DNA of 64,000 bases from the NCBI GenBank assembly GCA_030737835.1, contig JAUJYN010000012.1:10464729-10528728 (forward strand), read 5' to 3'. A program made the position numbers and the translations under genes. Source of the stretch: Acorus gramineus. Taxonomy: Eukaryota > Streptophyta > Magnoliopsida > Acorales > Acoraceae. Positions within the stretch are counted from its first letter, which is position 1, and each line of letters begins with the position of its first letter. The notes below the pieces were generated by a model. It was not told where the DNA came from, searched no databases, and worked only from the letters and a program-made list of their open reading frames with translations. This document shows positions 47,014-59,366 of this stretch, piece after piece.

Positions 47014-47558
47014 AGGAAAAAATTCATATAACCCTGTGGTGTAAACTGACTGAAATCCATATAACCTCTTGATTTTTCTTAAAATCCAAATAACCCCTTG
47101 AAAATATCTAATAAATCCAAATAACCCCCTGAATAAAATTTATGTTTATAGATGATGAATATTTGTGAATATTATGTTGAATAACCCTGATAGAAAACAC
47201 AGTATACAAAAAAAAAAAAACCTTACAATGCGTTAAAAATGTGAAAAATCTTATATAAATGATGATTTTATTCCTCTAAATAGGGTTTTATAATATATTA
47301 AGAGAGGGTAAAATCGTCATTTTCATAAGATTTTTCACATTTTTAATATATTGTAATAGTTTTATAGTATATTGTGTTTTCAGTCGTGGTTAACCAAACG
47401 AAGTGTTCACAAAATATTTATCATCTATTAACGAAAATTTTATTCAGATAGTTATTTGGATTTAGTAGGTGTTTTCAGGGGGTTATATGGATTTTAAGAA
47501 AAATCAGGGGGTTATATGGATTTTAGTCAAATTTGAGGGTGTTGTATGGATTTTTTCG
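47014..47558. mobile_element. Foldback element, copy 4 of 4
   Basis: Starts AGGAAAAAATTCATATAACCC and ends GGTGTTGTATGGATTTTTTCG. It lies 35 bp right of copy 3 in the same orientation. It ends about 250 bp upstream of the transporter promoter. Confidence 0.75.
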
Positions 47559-47626
47559 TTAAATATATAATAAAATATTTATATATCAGACACCGTTCCC
47601 ATTCCCTGTGCCCCACCGCTTAACAC

Positions 47627-47655
47627 CCCCCCCCCCCCCCCTCTCTCTCTCTCTC
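47627..47655 (+). repeat. C-run followed by CT repeat upstream of the transporter gene
   Basis: An unbroken run of C passes into (CT)n, about 150 bases before the TATA box. CT-rich tracts are common in plant core promoters. Confidence 0.9.
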
Positions 47656-47806
47656 CACCGGACATCAAATCAAACAAATCTCCAAAGTTTTTAAAACGGT
47701 CGTTAGTATTCTTTTTCGCTCCCTCTTTTGATATCACATTTTTTTATTTCTTTCTCTGTCTTCTTCTTTTATTGAAATCCCAAATTATACTTTCCTTGTT
47801 GAGAAG

Positions 47807-47820
47807 CTATATATATAAGG
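47807..47820 (+). promoter_or_regulatory. TATA box of the MFSD12-like gene
   Basis: CTATATATATAAGG, followed within 40 bases by a CT- and CA-rich leader. The leader must be spliced, since the coding start is 1 kb downstream behind an acceptor at 48829-48830. Confidence 0.65.
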
Positions 47821-48224
47821 ATGACCTATTCTTCTTCTTCACACACTCTCCCCTCCCTCTTCAACCCCATCAATACCTGCTTTTATAGGTTCTCTCTCTC
47901 TCTCTCCCCCTTCAATATATATGTGTATTTCTGGTGTTTCATTGAATTGTGTTTCAATACTATATTAATTTGTTTTTTTTGGGGAACTACCCATAGTGGT
48001 TTCTCTTCAGATGATGGGTTTGTGACTGTTATAGAAACTATTGTTTTTTTTTTTTTTTTTTTTGGGGGGGGGGGGGTCAAAAGGACTTTATTTTGCTGTG
48101 CAATTATCAAACTTGTTTTGGTTTGTTTAATCTTTGGGTTGATTCTTTACATAATTATTTGACTACCCAGTTCAGAAAAAAAATCAATTTTTAGAATTTG
48201 TGACAGTCCTGGATTTTTTAATCT

Positions 48225-48360
48225 CTTGGTCTAGCAAGAGTTGGGAAAACCCAGGTGCAAAGTACCCACAAACCCTGTGCACCACATAAGACCCAGGGGA
48301 TTCAGACTCGAGACCTATGGGAAGAAGACCCAGGGGAGTCACCCTGTGTGGGCTCGGTTA
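48225..48360 (-). mobile_element. SINE-like segment in the transporter leader intron
   Basis: On the minus strand GGTCTCGAGTCTGAATCC resembles a Pol III box B. It is followed by CAGGGTTTGTGGGTACTTTG, like GTATTTCTGTGGGTTTGGGG in the segment at 62172-62310. Box A is less clear. Confidence 0.45.
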
Positions 48361-48840
48361 TGGATTTTTTTGGCTAGATAGAATACTTTTTGTTGAATTA
48401 TTATCATGGCAAAGTTCCATTGTTTTACTACGATATGAGGAAACGTAATTTATCGATGGCAGATTAAAATAAGAGAACCTCAGGCTGATGGGGATTTTTG
48501 TACATTATGGTTATACTAGGTGAATAGTTACCAAAGTGGGTAGACTGAATTGTTTTTGAAATGAAGAGTGTCTTGTTAGATTTTGTTGGAGCCTGATCTA
48601 GGTGCCATAGTTTTCAAGAAGTAAATGAAAAACAAGGTATTGAGGATGTGTGGGTAGGTGCTGCAGAGATATTCAGATATCTGTGATATATATGATCGAG
48701 TCTTTGAGCTGCGTCTTAGAGCCACAGCATTTTAGATTAAATTTATGCATGCTTAAATTTCATGTTGATTTTTTGTATTTTCTTAATGCAAACAGTATTC
48801 TCGAATAACTTTGAGACTCTTCGTCGCAGTGACTTCAGTG

Positions 48841-51800
48841 ATGAAGGGCAACACTGATCCACCCTTCGCAATGGTTAACGAGAACGGAAATGACAATGAT
48901 GGATCAATTGCTGAGCCTCTTGGACGGCGTTCTGTATTCTTTTATGGTGTAGGTCACATGCTCAATGACATCACGTCTGCTTGTTGGTTTACTTATCTAT
49001 TATTGTTCTTGACAGATATCGGATTGAGTCCAAGGTATATTTTCTGTAAAGAATGTTCTTTTCTTCACAATTCAGTTTGGTTAAGATCATTTTTTTGTGC
49101 TACCGAATTTGGGTGCTTTTTTTTTTTTCTTTCAACATGTTGTGAAAGGAAAATGTTATTCTTTTGTTAATAATATTATTTATCTGGTTGATAGCATGTG
49201 GATGTTGTATTAATTATATAAGGCTTTGCTGAAAATAGTTTGCACAAATGTGTGTCTATGGAGTTGAAAAAATGTCAGAATTCAGGCCAGCATGGCCTTT
49301 TCGCATGAAATATCTTTCCAGTGATTACTGTATGTACAGCAACTGGGACAAAGTCCTTTTTTTTTTCCATTTTTCGTATACTAAAAATTCATTCACTTTC
49401 ACGTACAGTGAAGACTATAATGATGTCATACTGATGGAATATCCAATTTCAGAGGCTTTTCTACAATCTTTTACATAGATTTATCATTTATTCTCTGGCA
49501 TTATGAAACTATGTAGGAAATAAAATTTTCTTTTATGTGTAACCTGATAATTTGATTGACCTCATTTTAATTTTATCATAACATAGTCAGCCAACCAAAA
49601 TAGTCATCTGTTAATGCCAACTCTGAATTCATGGCTGGCTAATCAAATTTGTCATCTGTTATTATGAGCTGTGAACTCTTAACTTAGATGTTAAGCTAAT
49701 ATTTTACACAGGTTACAAATATGTATCACATAATAATGTAAATATTTTCATTGAGTAGCTTCATGAATCTGTGATGGATAATATCCTCCTTTGGTAAAAT
49801 AAATCCAGTAAATTTTTTAATCTAGTTGTCAAATTGACAATTCAAATAATCAAAATCTGGGTGTGTCAACGTTTTATAAGATTCTGTGTTGGAATCCCAT
49901 AAACGTTGGAAGGGAATACCCTGTTCTTTATGTTAGTTGGGAATAACACAATCTGGACACTGGAGTTCATAATCAAAACAGTTTTTGTAATGATTTATCA
50001 TTAATAGAGTAGGGGCATGGATAAATGTTGTGGCCATGGTCCCAAAACCTGGCTCGTTAGGTTGATTGAAATGAAGTACTTGACCTGGTTGTTACCTATT
50101 TCTACATGACCTTTTGAAAGTATGACATTAGCAGAGGTGAACCATGGAAAACCTTGTTGATTTGGGACAAATTGATAACATACACAGATTTTTTTTTGTG
50201 CAGAGTTGTAAAAATTCTGGGGACAAAATTTTAAATTGTGTTGCATTGCATACTTACATGGGGTACCTACCACTGGGCCTAGGTCTTTTCTCGTCTTTTG
50301 TAATGCTTCAAGACAAAATATTTGTTTGGTTCTGTTGAATTCTATTCAGGTACCCTTGCTATTCTTCTTGATATATAAGGATCGTTGACTCGCATTCATT
50401 GATATTTTACTTAATTTTTACTAAGATATACTGATAGTATTTGATTAAAATAGTATTGTGTCATTTTAATGATATAGGGATGCTGCTATTGTGATGCTTT
50501 CGGGTCAAGTCGCTGATGGATTTGCAACTGTATTTTCGGGGGAACTGGTACGTTCGGCTCTCTTTACGGTGTTTTTGAGTTTTTAAGATACATCTTTGAA
50601 CTCATCTTCAATGTATCTGTTTTAACCATTAAGCATATGAATGATTCCAGTCTGCTTTCTTCAGACCATATTTACATTGATAATGTTCTTTTTTCTTGCT
50701 AGTGTTTTTCGGATTTTAAGATACACCTTTGAACAATTCTCCACTTCTAACATTTTAAGCATGTGGTCCAGACGGATCTTTTGAAAATCATCTGTTCATT
50801 TTTCACAATGTCTGTTGTCCTTGATTAATTATGATATCTTTTTCTGCATAGTTTTAGGTTCATCCAATCCTACTATTCTAATTTCTAACTATGAAGCAGT
50901 GTAGTGAATGGCTCAACCTGCAACTATAGTTGAAAGTAATTGTTTATAAATGCTCAATGTAATATGCAGACTGAATTTGTGATTATCACAGTGCAGAACC
51001 TTGGTTTGGCATGTAGCTGTTGAACTGTTAATGATATTGTGAAAGGAGGGGGAAAAACTGTAAGCAAGCAATAAGTGCAATGTATTTATCATTGCATTCT
51101 AATCATTTTGGTTCGGGAATAAATCCTGAATAAGAATAGCAATGGCGATAAGTATTGCCTTCATTCCATTTAGTTGCACAAAAATACCTCAGATGATGTA
51201 TATACTTTAAAAGTTATGTGAAGGTACAGCTTGAATAAATTTTTAGGCATTTTATCCATGCAATCACGTTCATCCTGGTTTTATCCATGATAATAAAAAG
51301 CATAAATTAGAATAGTTATTTCTTAGTAGAATAACTGTTCGTCTATCTTATGTTATTCCCAAACCAAACATGTGCTAATATATTGACCACAGTACGATGG
51401 GAGACAGACGAAGTCCAAACTCAACTTTATATCAACAAACATTACCTTTTTCTTGCTTCAGAATTATAAAAAAAAATGTGGTTCTTGTATTCCAATGGTT
51501 GGTCTTCTGAGTTTATTTTGCCATACCCCATCTTCCTACCTCAAGGAAGAGATTCAGGTTTAGCACATGATTGTTGCTCTCTACTTCCAGAAGTATTTAT
51601 CCACTTTATTAATAATATTAATTTTATTAAATCGAATTTTACACCTTAGAACTTTAGTTATGAAGCTCTGTTCATATTTGTGTTGGATGTTTCTGAATGT
51701 ATTCTCCTTGCATGTCAGATAGACAGATTTGGTCACTTCAAAATATGGCATTTTGGAGGAACAGTTCTTGTTGCTATATCCTTCTCTTCCGTCTTTGGGG

Positions 51801-54800
51801 GCTGCCTGCTATGTAAAATCTTGGGGATTGACTCCTTGACTATGCAGACAATTGGGTACAGCATATTCGCTGCAATTTTTAACGTGGGCTGGGCAGCTAC
51901 ACAAGTTTCTCACATGTATTGGCCTCTATTTTAAATTTTTTTGTTTATCTGAGTCTTATCTTGTACAAAAAATGGTTTATTTATATGTTGATTTTTGTGC
52001 ATATTGCTGAAGGTCAATGGTTAATTGCATGACATCGAATTCAACAAGTAGAGTTGCGTTAGCAAGCTGCCGCAATGCTTTCACCATGGTATAAATCTCC
52101 TTACACTTTATTATGACACTTTTTTTAGTTCTTTATCACACTGATGATTGTGATTTTCTCCATGGTATTTAAAGGTTGCCAATCTCACTCTATATGCAAT
52201 TGCTTTAGTTGTATTCAGTCTAGATCATGCGAAAACAGCTGTCAATATCGAGAATCAGGTATTTATCATCTGAATATGTTAAATTAAAAATATATTTCTT
52301 AAATCATCTTTGGTTTTAACCAGTTCTCTCAAATTCATCAGTATCGTATGATCGCATATTCAGCAATTTTTATTGGTTGCTGTTTCGTGGGCATCTTTCT
52401 TATTGGCACCAAAGAACCAAGGTGTGTGCTTGAGATTTTTAATGTGCTCTTAATTTTTTTTTTTCTTTATGTATTTCATCATATGGTTACTCTGCTGTCA
52501 CATTTGCTGTACTATAGATCATTTCAGATGTAACCATTGAATTTAGTCAACTTATATATTGTATCGCATGTGCAGTCTCAAACGTCAGAGTCTTTGCTTG
52601 AATTACACAAAGATATCATGGGCCCACTGGTTCAAGAAACTTCTGTACTATCAAGTTGCTCTTGTTTATATGCTAACTCGACTTGTAACAAATGTTTCGC
52701 AGGTCAGTGCTGTTTTCCTTTATATTACTTACATGGTTACTTTGTCCTGATACTATGGGAAGAAAACTTATGCACTTTCTTACTGTAGTTTATCATATTT
52801 CTTAGTTCAGTGAATCACATTAAGAGATGAATGGATTATAAATTCCTATTACCTGTTAATGTAGTCCATATTTAAACTAGTCATTTTCTTATTCTCCATT
52901 TTTTTTTTATAATGAAAAAGGATAGAGGTTTTCTTTCTAACCTAGTAGGATTATTTTGTGGTGGTGAAATTAATTCTAACATAGTGCTTCTGTCCAAAAA
53001 GTGATCATTACTAGCAATATAGGTTTATCTTTCTAACCTAGTTGCATCAACAATATGTAACTCTTGTACATTAATATAAATATAGTGCTTCTGTCCAAAA
53101 AAGTGAACATTATTAGCAAGAACAGTTAAAATAAATTTTTCCCATAAGTATGAAACTCATTCCAGAAACCATTATACTACTATTTGGTTGGTACTGTATT
53201 TCCTTCTCGTGTAGTCTCCAAACCATCAAAGAGAACTAATCCTGCGGATGCATGGGTTATGAAAGTATCTAATACTTAAAGAACTTTCTGGTTCGGTACA
53301 CTACGGATAATAAAATTGTTGTTGTTATGTTTTCATCATATATTTATATATCACATGTAAAACTTATATATTTTTTTATCCGCTATTCCATTTGATTCCA
53401 AGGTGTTTCTGATTTTGCATTTATTATATCTTTCGTGAACCACAGTTCCTTTTCCCTTTTCCTTAGGGAATTCTGTTTCCATTTTCCAGTATGACAAGTA
53501 TTATATCTCTAAGGTAATGAATGTATCTAGTCTCTCCTCTTCCAGCACCCTGTGCTATATGCGGGACTGCTCGGGGTGATGGCTTTTATAAGTACTATGT
53601 CACTCAACCGAAACCCTTATTTGATATATTTGAAACAATGAAATGGATCAACTACTTTACAAAAAAGGGAAAAACAAAAACATTTTCCTGCTTTGGCATG
53701 AAATACAAAAATATAAAGCTCTCCAGTCACTTAAATATGGTAGCATGGAATGCAAGTCCTGAGTTTTTTAAATCATTGTCATGCTGAAGCTTCCCTTCAT
53801 CTAACAATAAGTTGAAGATATTGAAAATGTTCTTTGAACATCAACCTCAACAATCTGTTTGGTCCATTCCTTGTTATTACTCACATCAGTGCTATCCTAG
53901 CAGATTTTTTTTTTGTATCATAATTGAATTACAACAAGTGTTTGGCTGATGGCACATAGCATGTTAAAAGTTAATATAAGCAACAGTCTTGTCTGGGTAA
54001 CTTTTCTTAACTCGTTGATATTTTAGTACACTGAAAAACCCTGTAATTTAGTTTGTTACAATTCTTTTAAGTACACTTGATAATGTTGTCTGATTCATTA
54101 CTTGTATTTAACAGGCACTTCTTGCATTCTATGTCATTAATGACTTGCAAATGAATCAATCTTCCAAGGCATTGGTAAGCACCTCTCTTTATGTCTCAAA
54201 TTTTAATGTATCATGAATGCTTGTTCAAAAGCCTGAACCATTCGGTTTTTTATAACTGTATTGTGCAGGTTCCTGCTATTATTTACATCAGCAGCTTCTT
54301 TGTGTCGGTCATTCTGCAGGTCTCTATCATCATGAATTTCTATTGATACTCTACAAAATTTGTTATTTGTATTTTTTATATATATACTAATTTTTGAGAT
54401 GTTCTTTTAGGAAATCAAATGGACTGGATGGAGGCTCAAAGTTTTCTTTACTGCAGGAGCTGTTTTGTGGATTTTTTCTGGTGCAGGGATCTTCATCCTT
54501 CCTAGTAACCTGCATAATTTTATGTACCTTCTCTCTGTAACTACTGGTGTTGCCAATGCTTTGATGACGGTATGATACAAATCTAATGCACCCACATACA
54601 TAAAGAACAACCTCAGTTTTTTTTTTTTTTTTTTGGCTGAGGCTAATAGCTCAATCCATGGTTTTTGAAGTATCTGTTCTCACCAATATTCAGTTCTCTA
54701 TGCATGACTTATAATTTGTTTTTGCCTGAAATACAGTTAAAACTGTTAGAACACTGGTTCCAGGTACTTTCAAATCCAGCCACACTGCGCATATGACTGG

Positions 54801-56810
54801 ATTTTAGATAGTCCCTCTGAAGGTCACTTACTCCTGTGTTTGTTGTATAAGCAAAGTTGTGACTAGCTTGCTCACATCTCTGCCAACACACATTAATTAA
54901 GTCAGTATTGGGTTAGTTATTTGGTCTACACCGTTGCACAGTTTGAGGATGTATGAGTAATATCTTGATATGTCTACACTTTATTCAATCATTCAGACAT
55001 ACATATCAAGAACATTATCATTTTTTGGCTTCCAGTTAATCCATTGAGTGAAAAACAGGTGACAGGAATTAGCATGGAAAGCATTCTGGTTGGGGAGGAC
55101 CTCGATGGTTGTGCATTTGTATATGGATCCCTAAGTTTCTTGGACAAAATGTCATGTGGGATTGCATTATATATTCTTGAATCTTATCAAGGTAAGCAAT
55201 TGGTTTATATACTTCTTTCTCGTAGAAGATACTTCAAATGCTAAACATGCTTAAGGCACAAAGATAATTTAGATATGTTCTAAATATAACCAACCGACAG
55301 CCTAGTTTTTCTACTGGGTGCTATTGGTGTAAAAAAATCTAATTTGCTACCAGTAGTGCATTGTGTACGTATTTCTACAAAAAGCCACCAGTATATATCT
55401 TTACTGGTGCAGGATCAAGTACTTATTTGAATTATTTAGTGTTATATAACTTAAATGCATATGCTTTTCATTGTTTCTGTTGTCTTGTAATCAGCGCTTG
55501 ATTTCCATATCTATCTGTTTATTGGCATCACTAAAGCAACTTCTTCATGCATTTTCTTTTCTTGTAGATACTTCAAATATCTAACATGCAAAGGAGAGCT
55601 TAGATTTTCTGTGTACAGTTGGCTTGAATCGAGTTATGCTACCTGTGCACAATAGAGTTGTTTCTAGAAATTCTGCATATGGCTCTTTCCTATGGTGTTG
55701 GATCAAGCATTGATTTAAGCTTCATCATTGCTTATTCTTCCTGTGTTTCTGTTGCATGGTCATGTGCTTGATTTTTACAGCCAATTTTTTCTTTACATGT
55801 TATTAAATAAAACATATTTTCTCTACTGGTCTACTACATGGCTGGATGTTAAGATTTTGATGATAGGAGGTTGAAGTACAGGAGAGAATTGTTTCAGTTT
55901 TTCCATTTCAATATTTGTCATATCTTCCAGGGCAACAGACTAATCACAATCAAATGCAGATTTTCAACACAATCAAACGGGGAAAAAAATGTAAACTTAG
56001 ATCGGTTCTTCACTTCCTTTAAAATGCATTGCAGAATGAAACCCATTTGATGCTTGTTAATTCGGCAATAAACATTTGACAGGCTAAGCATGTGATCTTT
56101 TCTTTTGTGGTCCTTTTTCATTTTAATTTCTGGCATAGGTGTTTCATTGTGGATGATAGATATGCTCCTTACTTTTTCTTCTATGACTAGTCTCCGGAAA
56201 ATTTGTATCTTCCAATGTTACCATGGCATCTATATTTTATAACTCTCAGAAAGTTGATAAAAAAGTATAGCACTTAAGTCATTAAGACAAGTTTTAAGAA
56301 TTAAATGTTACTTTAAAGAAGTTCAACTAGGGTACAATTGCCAAAGGACGCTGTTACACATAGTCCTTGTATGCAATTCTAAAGGTAGTCCATTTTGCTA
56401 ACGAAGTATATAATTCGTTAATCATGTAAATTTTGTTATTGCATAAAGGGGTATATATAATTTGTTGAAGTATTTATTTCATTATCAATGAAGTATATGC
56501 TTTGTTACATGAAGTATCAAAGCATGTGTAGTAAAAGCTTGCCCAATTAAATGCTGGTTGTCTAAGGTTTGAACAAATCTCTCTCTCTCTCTCGATATAT
56601 ATTGATGTTCAGGACTGATTGTAATTGTCCCCATTTGTTGTAGATTCTGTTACTGGATGCATTGATATCAGAGGCTGTCAATCCCTTACCAGATATGGTT
56701 CAGGCCTCATCCCCGCAGTATGTGCATTTCTTGGAGCTCTCGTTACGTATACCATTGACATCCATGAAACTCCTGTGAAGAAGACTTTGGCTGAACCCCT
56801 GCTTGCTTAA
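48841..56810 (+). CDS. MFSD12-like major facilitator transporter
   Basis: Twelve coding exons join in frame: 48841-49034, 50478-50547, 51719-51915, 52013-52088, 52175-52258, 52342-52421, 52576-52702, 54115-54174, 54269-54319, 54411-54569, 55059-55191 and 56644-56810, giving 465 residues. Hydrophobic segments are spread through the chain as expected for 12 membrane helices. Landmarks are GRRSVFFYGVGHMLNDITSA, LLLFLTDIGLSPRDAAIVML, SGQVADGFATVFSGELIDRF, IFNVGWAATQVSHM and NSTSRVALASCRNAFTMVAN. These belong to the MFSD12/GPH-cation symporter-like branch of the MFS. Animal MFSD12 moves cystine into lysosomes and melanosomes; plant substrates are unknown to me. The start ATG is the first in frame after the acceptor at 48829-48830. 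The C-terminus (EPLLA) has no odd feature. Donors and acceptors are canonical. Confidence 0.93.
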
Positions 56811-57772
56811 TGTCCATGGACGCTACTTGCATGCATGGTGACCATCACTGCCAGAATCAGACATTTCTCTCGTTCAAGCAGGATTTGAACACATGGATAG
56901 TAGATTGCATAGATATCATTTATTATATGTTTGTTTATTATATCATTTATTATATGTTTGTTTGTATATCTGTAAATGTGATCCACTCATGCATATCCAT
57001 TAGAACAAAAGGGAATGAGATGAAAGGATGGGGGGGTTCAACTATACCTGCTATCTTTCAGGTTCATATGAGCAATAGGGCTGTTTGTTTGTCTTGAAAA
57101 TCATGGATGGAGTCATTGGCTCTCTCATTTGCTATTATGCTATGGATTCAAGATTTTTCATGTTTTTTTTATTATTATTTTGATAAAAAGTAATTTTCAT
57201 ATTAGTTGGAAATAATCCAATGTTTATCTAATTATAGGAAAATCCCAAGGAAAATGTCATGTATAGTCCTATGTGCAGTTTTCACGTACTTCAATTTTTT
57301 TATTGGTGTATGTTTCATTGAATAAATTGTATACATATATCTTAATGTAGGGATGGCAATGAATCAGGTTAGAGTTGGATAACCCAACCTGGCTTTAAAA
57401 TGTTCAACTGAATATCCGCTCTGGGTTTTATAACTTGAAATTCATATCCTCTCCACTTAATTCTGGGTTTTAAATCTTGAAATCCATATCTACCCTATCC
57501 TGTCCTGTATAAGGTGAGTCTGATTATGTTGGTCCCTTTATATAATACCATATAAAATTTATATAATCAATCAAATTATATTTTTAACATGCAAGGGAAT
57601 TATATTCATAAAAATTGCAACCGCTTGAACAAAGAAATATTAAAAATCTCAATATACATTAAACATAAGTAGTTCATGACACAATTACATAAAATACATG
57701 AAAGTTCTTTAAAAATATTTCAAAATATACAGTACAATTAGTTCATCTAATCAAATAAAACACTAAATAAAT
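56811..57772. other. 3' flank of transporter and AT-rich intergenic DNA
   Basis: About 57350-57500 carries GTAGGGATGGCAATGAATCA and repeated GGGTTTTAAATCTTGAAATC words, the look of a degraded plant element end. No gene seen. Confidence 0.45.
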
Positions 57773-59120
57773 GGGCTTTTTTAACCCGTATTGCGGAATT
57801 ACCCCTCTTGTTTCCATTACTACATAGATACCCTTATAATACTTATAAGTCGTGCAAATATGTCCCTCTCCATCAGGCGCCGTGAAGAATGCAGACCTAA
57901 CCATAATTAGATTTTTAACCCTACCCCATGAAATGACCAATTTACCCCACTTAAACCACCAATCCTACTCAACCCTGGGTTCTCTCTCTTTCATTCCTTC
58001 TCTTTCTCTTGCAAACTCTAACACACCCAAATCGAAAATTTTGGGTTTAATTTGGTTTGATTTGCAAGAGGGTATGATTGATGTGGTTTGGTTTGCAAAG
58101 AAATTGAAGAAGAAGGAGAGAAATGTAAGACAGAGAGGGAGAAATGGCTAAAAAATGAAGGAGAGAAGGGTGAAGGAAGAAGATATGGGCAGGGCCGAAC
58201 ATTAACAAAAAGATATAGGGCCCTAGGCGTGCTTGTAAAAGGGCTCCTAAATTCACTTAATTTTTTTCTATTTTTATTATTATAAAATATTTAATATTTT
58301 TTAAATTTTAATTTTCAGTTTTTTAAACAATTAAGCCTAATAAAAATGAACAAACAAAACTAACAAAGAAAGAGAAAATATGAATAGGTTTTTAAAATTA
58401 AATAAATTAATTCAAAAATAAAAAAATTCTCGAATGAAAAAGAAACAAAAAACAAAAATAAATAAAATTTGACCAATACTGTACGTTTTTTTTTTTTTTG
58501 TATATCAAATAATAATTAAAATAAAATCTAGAAATTTATTTTTCCTAACATAACACAAAATCCCAATTAAGTAGGGATAAAAAAATAAAAAATAAAAAAG
58601 AAGATAAAAACAAATGAAAAAAGATTAACAAACAAATTGAAAATAAATAAAAACTAAAACGAGTGAACTGAAGTTTTTCTTTGCAAATCATATAATAAAT
58701 AAATAAATCCTAATAAAATGGGAACAGCTATAAAATATGAAAAAGAATTTAAAATAAAAATAAAAATTAAATATAAAATAAAATGAAATCCTAATAAAAT
58801 AAGAATAAATAACATTTTTTTAGATTTTAGGGCCCTCGGAATGTGAGGCCCCTAGGCAACCGCCTTGGTCTCCTATGCTCAGAGTCGGCCCTAGATATGA
58901 GGTTCGACCAGGCAAATAAAGAGTGAGTAGGGTATTTTAAACTATTTACATATGAAACGGTGGCTATCAGAGATGATCTAACAAATTCTAACGTATACTA
59001 ACCTCACGGATATATTTTCACGATTTATAAGAATTTTAGGGATACTTATGCAATGGTGAAAATAAGAGGGATAATTCCACAAATACGGGTATTAAGAGGG
59101 ATATATATGCAAAAAAAACC
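57773..59120. mobile_element. Mutator-like element with ~100-bp inverted ends and 10-bp duplication
   Basis: CTAAATAAAT flanks both sides (57763-57772 and 59121-59130). Terminal parts are inverted: AACCCGTATTGCGGAATTAC on the left against ACCCGTATTTGTGGAATTAT on the reverse complement of the right, continuing for about 100 bp. Long inverted ends plus a 9-11-bp duplication indicate a Mutator-like element. No transposase remains. The left interior (57960-58180) is more GC-balanced and could be captured host sequence. Confidence 0.85.
58188..58892. mobile_element. hAT-like element nested in the Mutator-like element
   Basis: AGATATG stands on both sides (58181-58187 and 58893-58899), with the eighth base differing. 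Terminal words AGGGCCGA (58191) and TCGGCCCT (58885) are inverted. Subterminal GGGCCCTAGGCGTGCTTG and AGGCCCCTAGGCAACCGCC are also mirrored. The 700-bp interior is extremely A-rich with no coding frame. Confidence 0.75.
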
Positions 59121-59130
59121 CTAAATAAAT

Positions 59131-59366
59131 TTTAATCTTGTGTACTAAAAGGGAAAGGAAAAAGATAAAATCTTTTTTTGTGAAAATATTTTGAGTCTTT
59201 ATTTTGTGAGAAAGGTGAATGAAATAGATAGAGAGAGAGAAGGTGGCAACTGACTTTTCACTAGCAGAGGAATTAATTTTCTTTTGTGGTTTTTAATCCT
59301 AATGATGTTAGATTAGTAGTTGGATTGGATTTTAAACACAAAACCCAAACCCAACCCATGTTTTGA
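59131..59366. other. Short intergenic region before the F-box gene
   Basis: AT-rich with a GA-rich stretch at 59228-59240. No TATA box stands out. Confidence 0.4.

Noticed and set aside
47883-48110. Minus-strand frame with poly-Pro and poly-Lys
   Set aside because: Produced by T- and G-homopolymers at 48043-48076.
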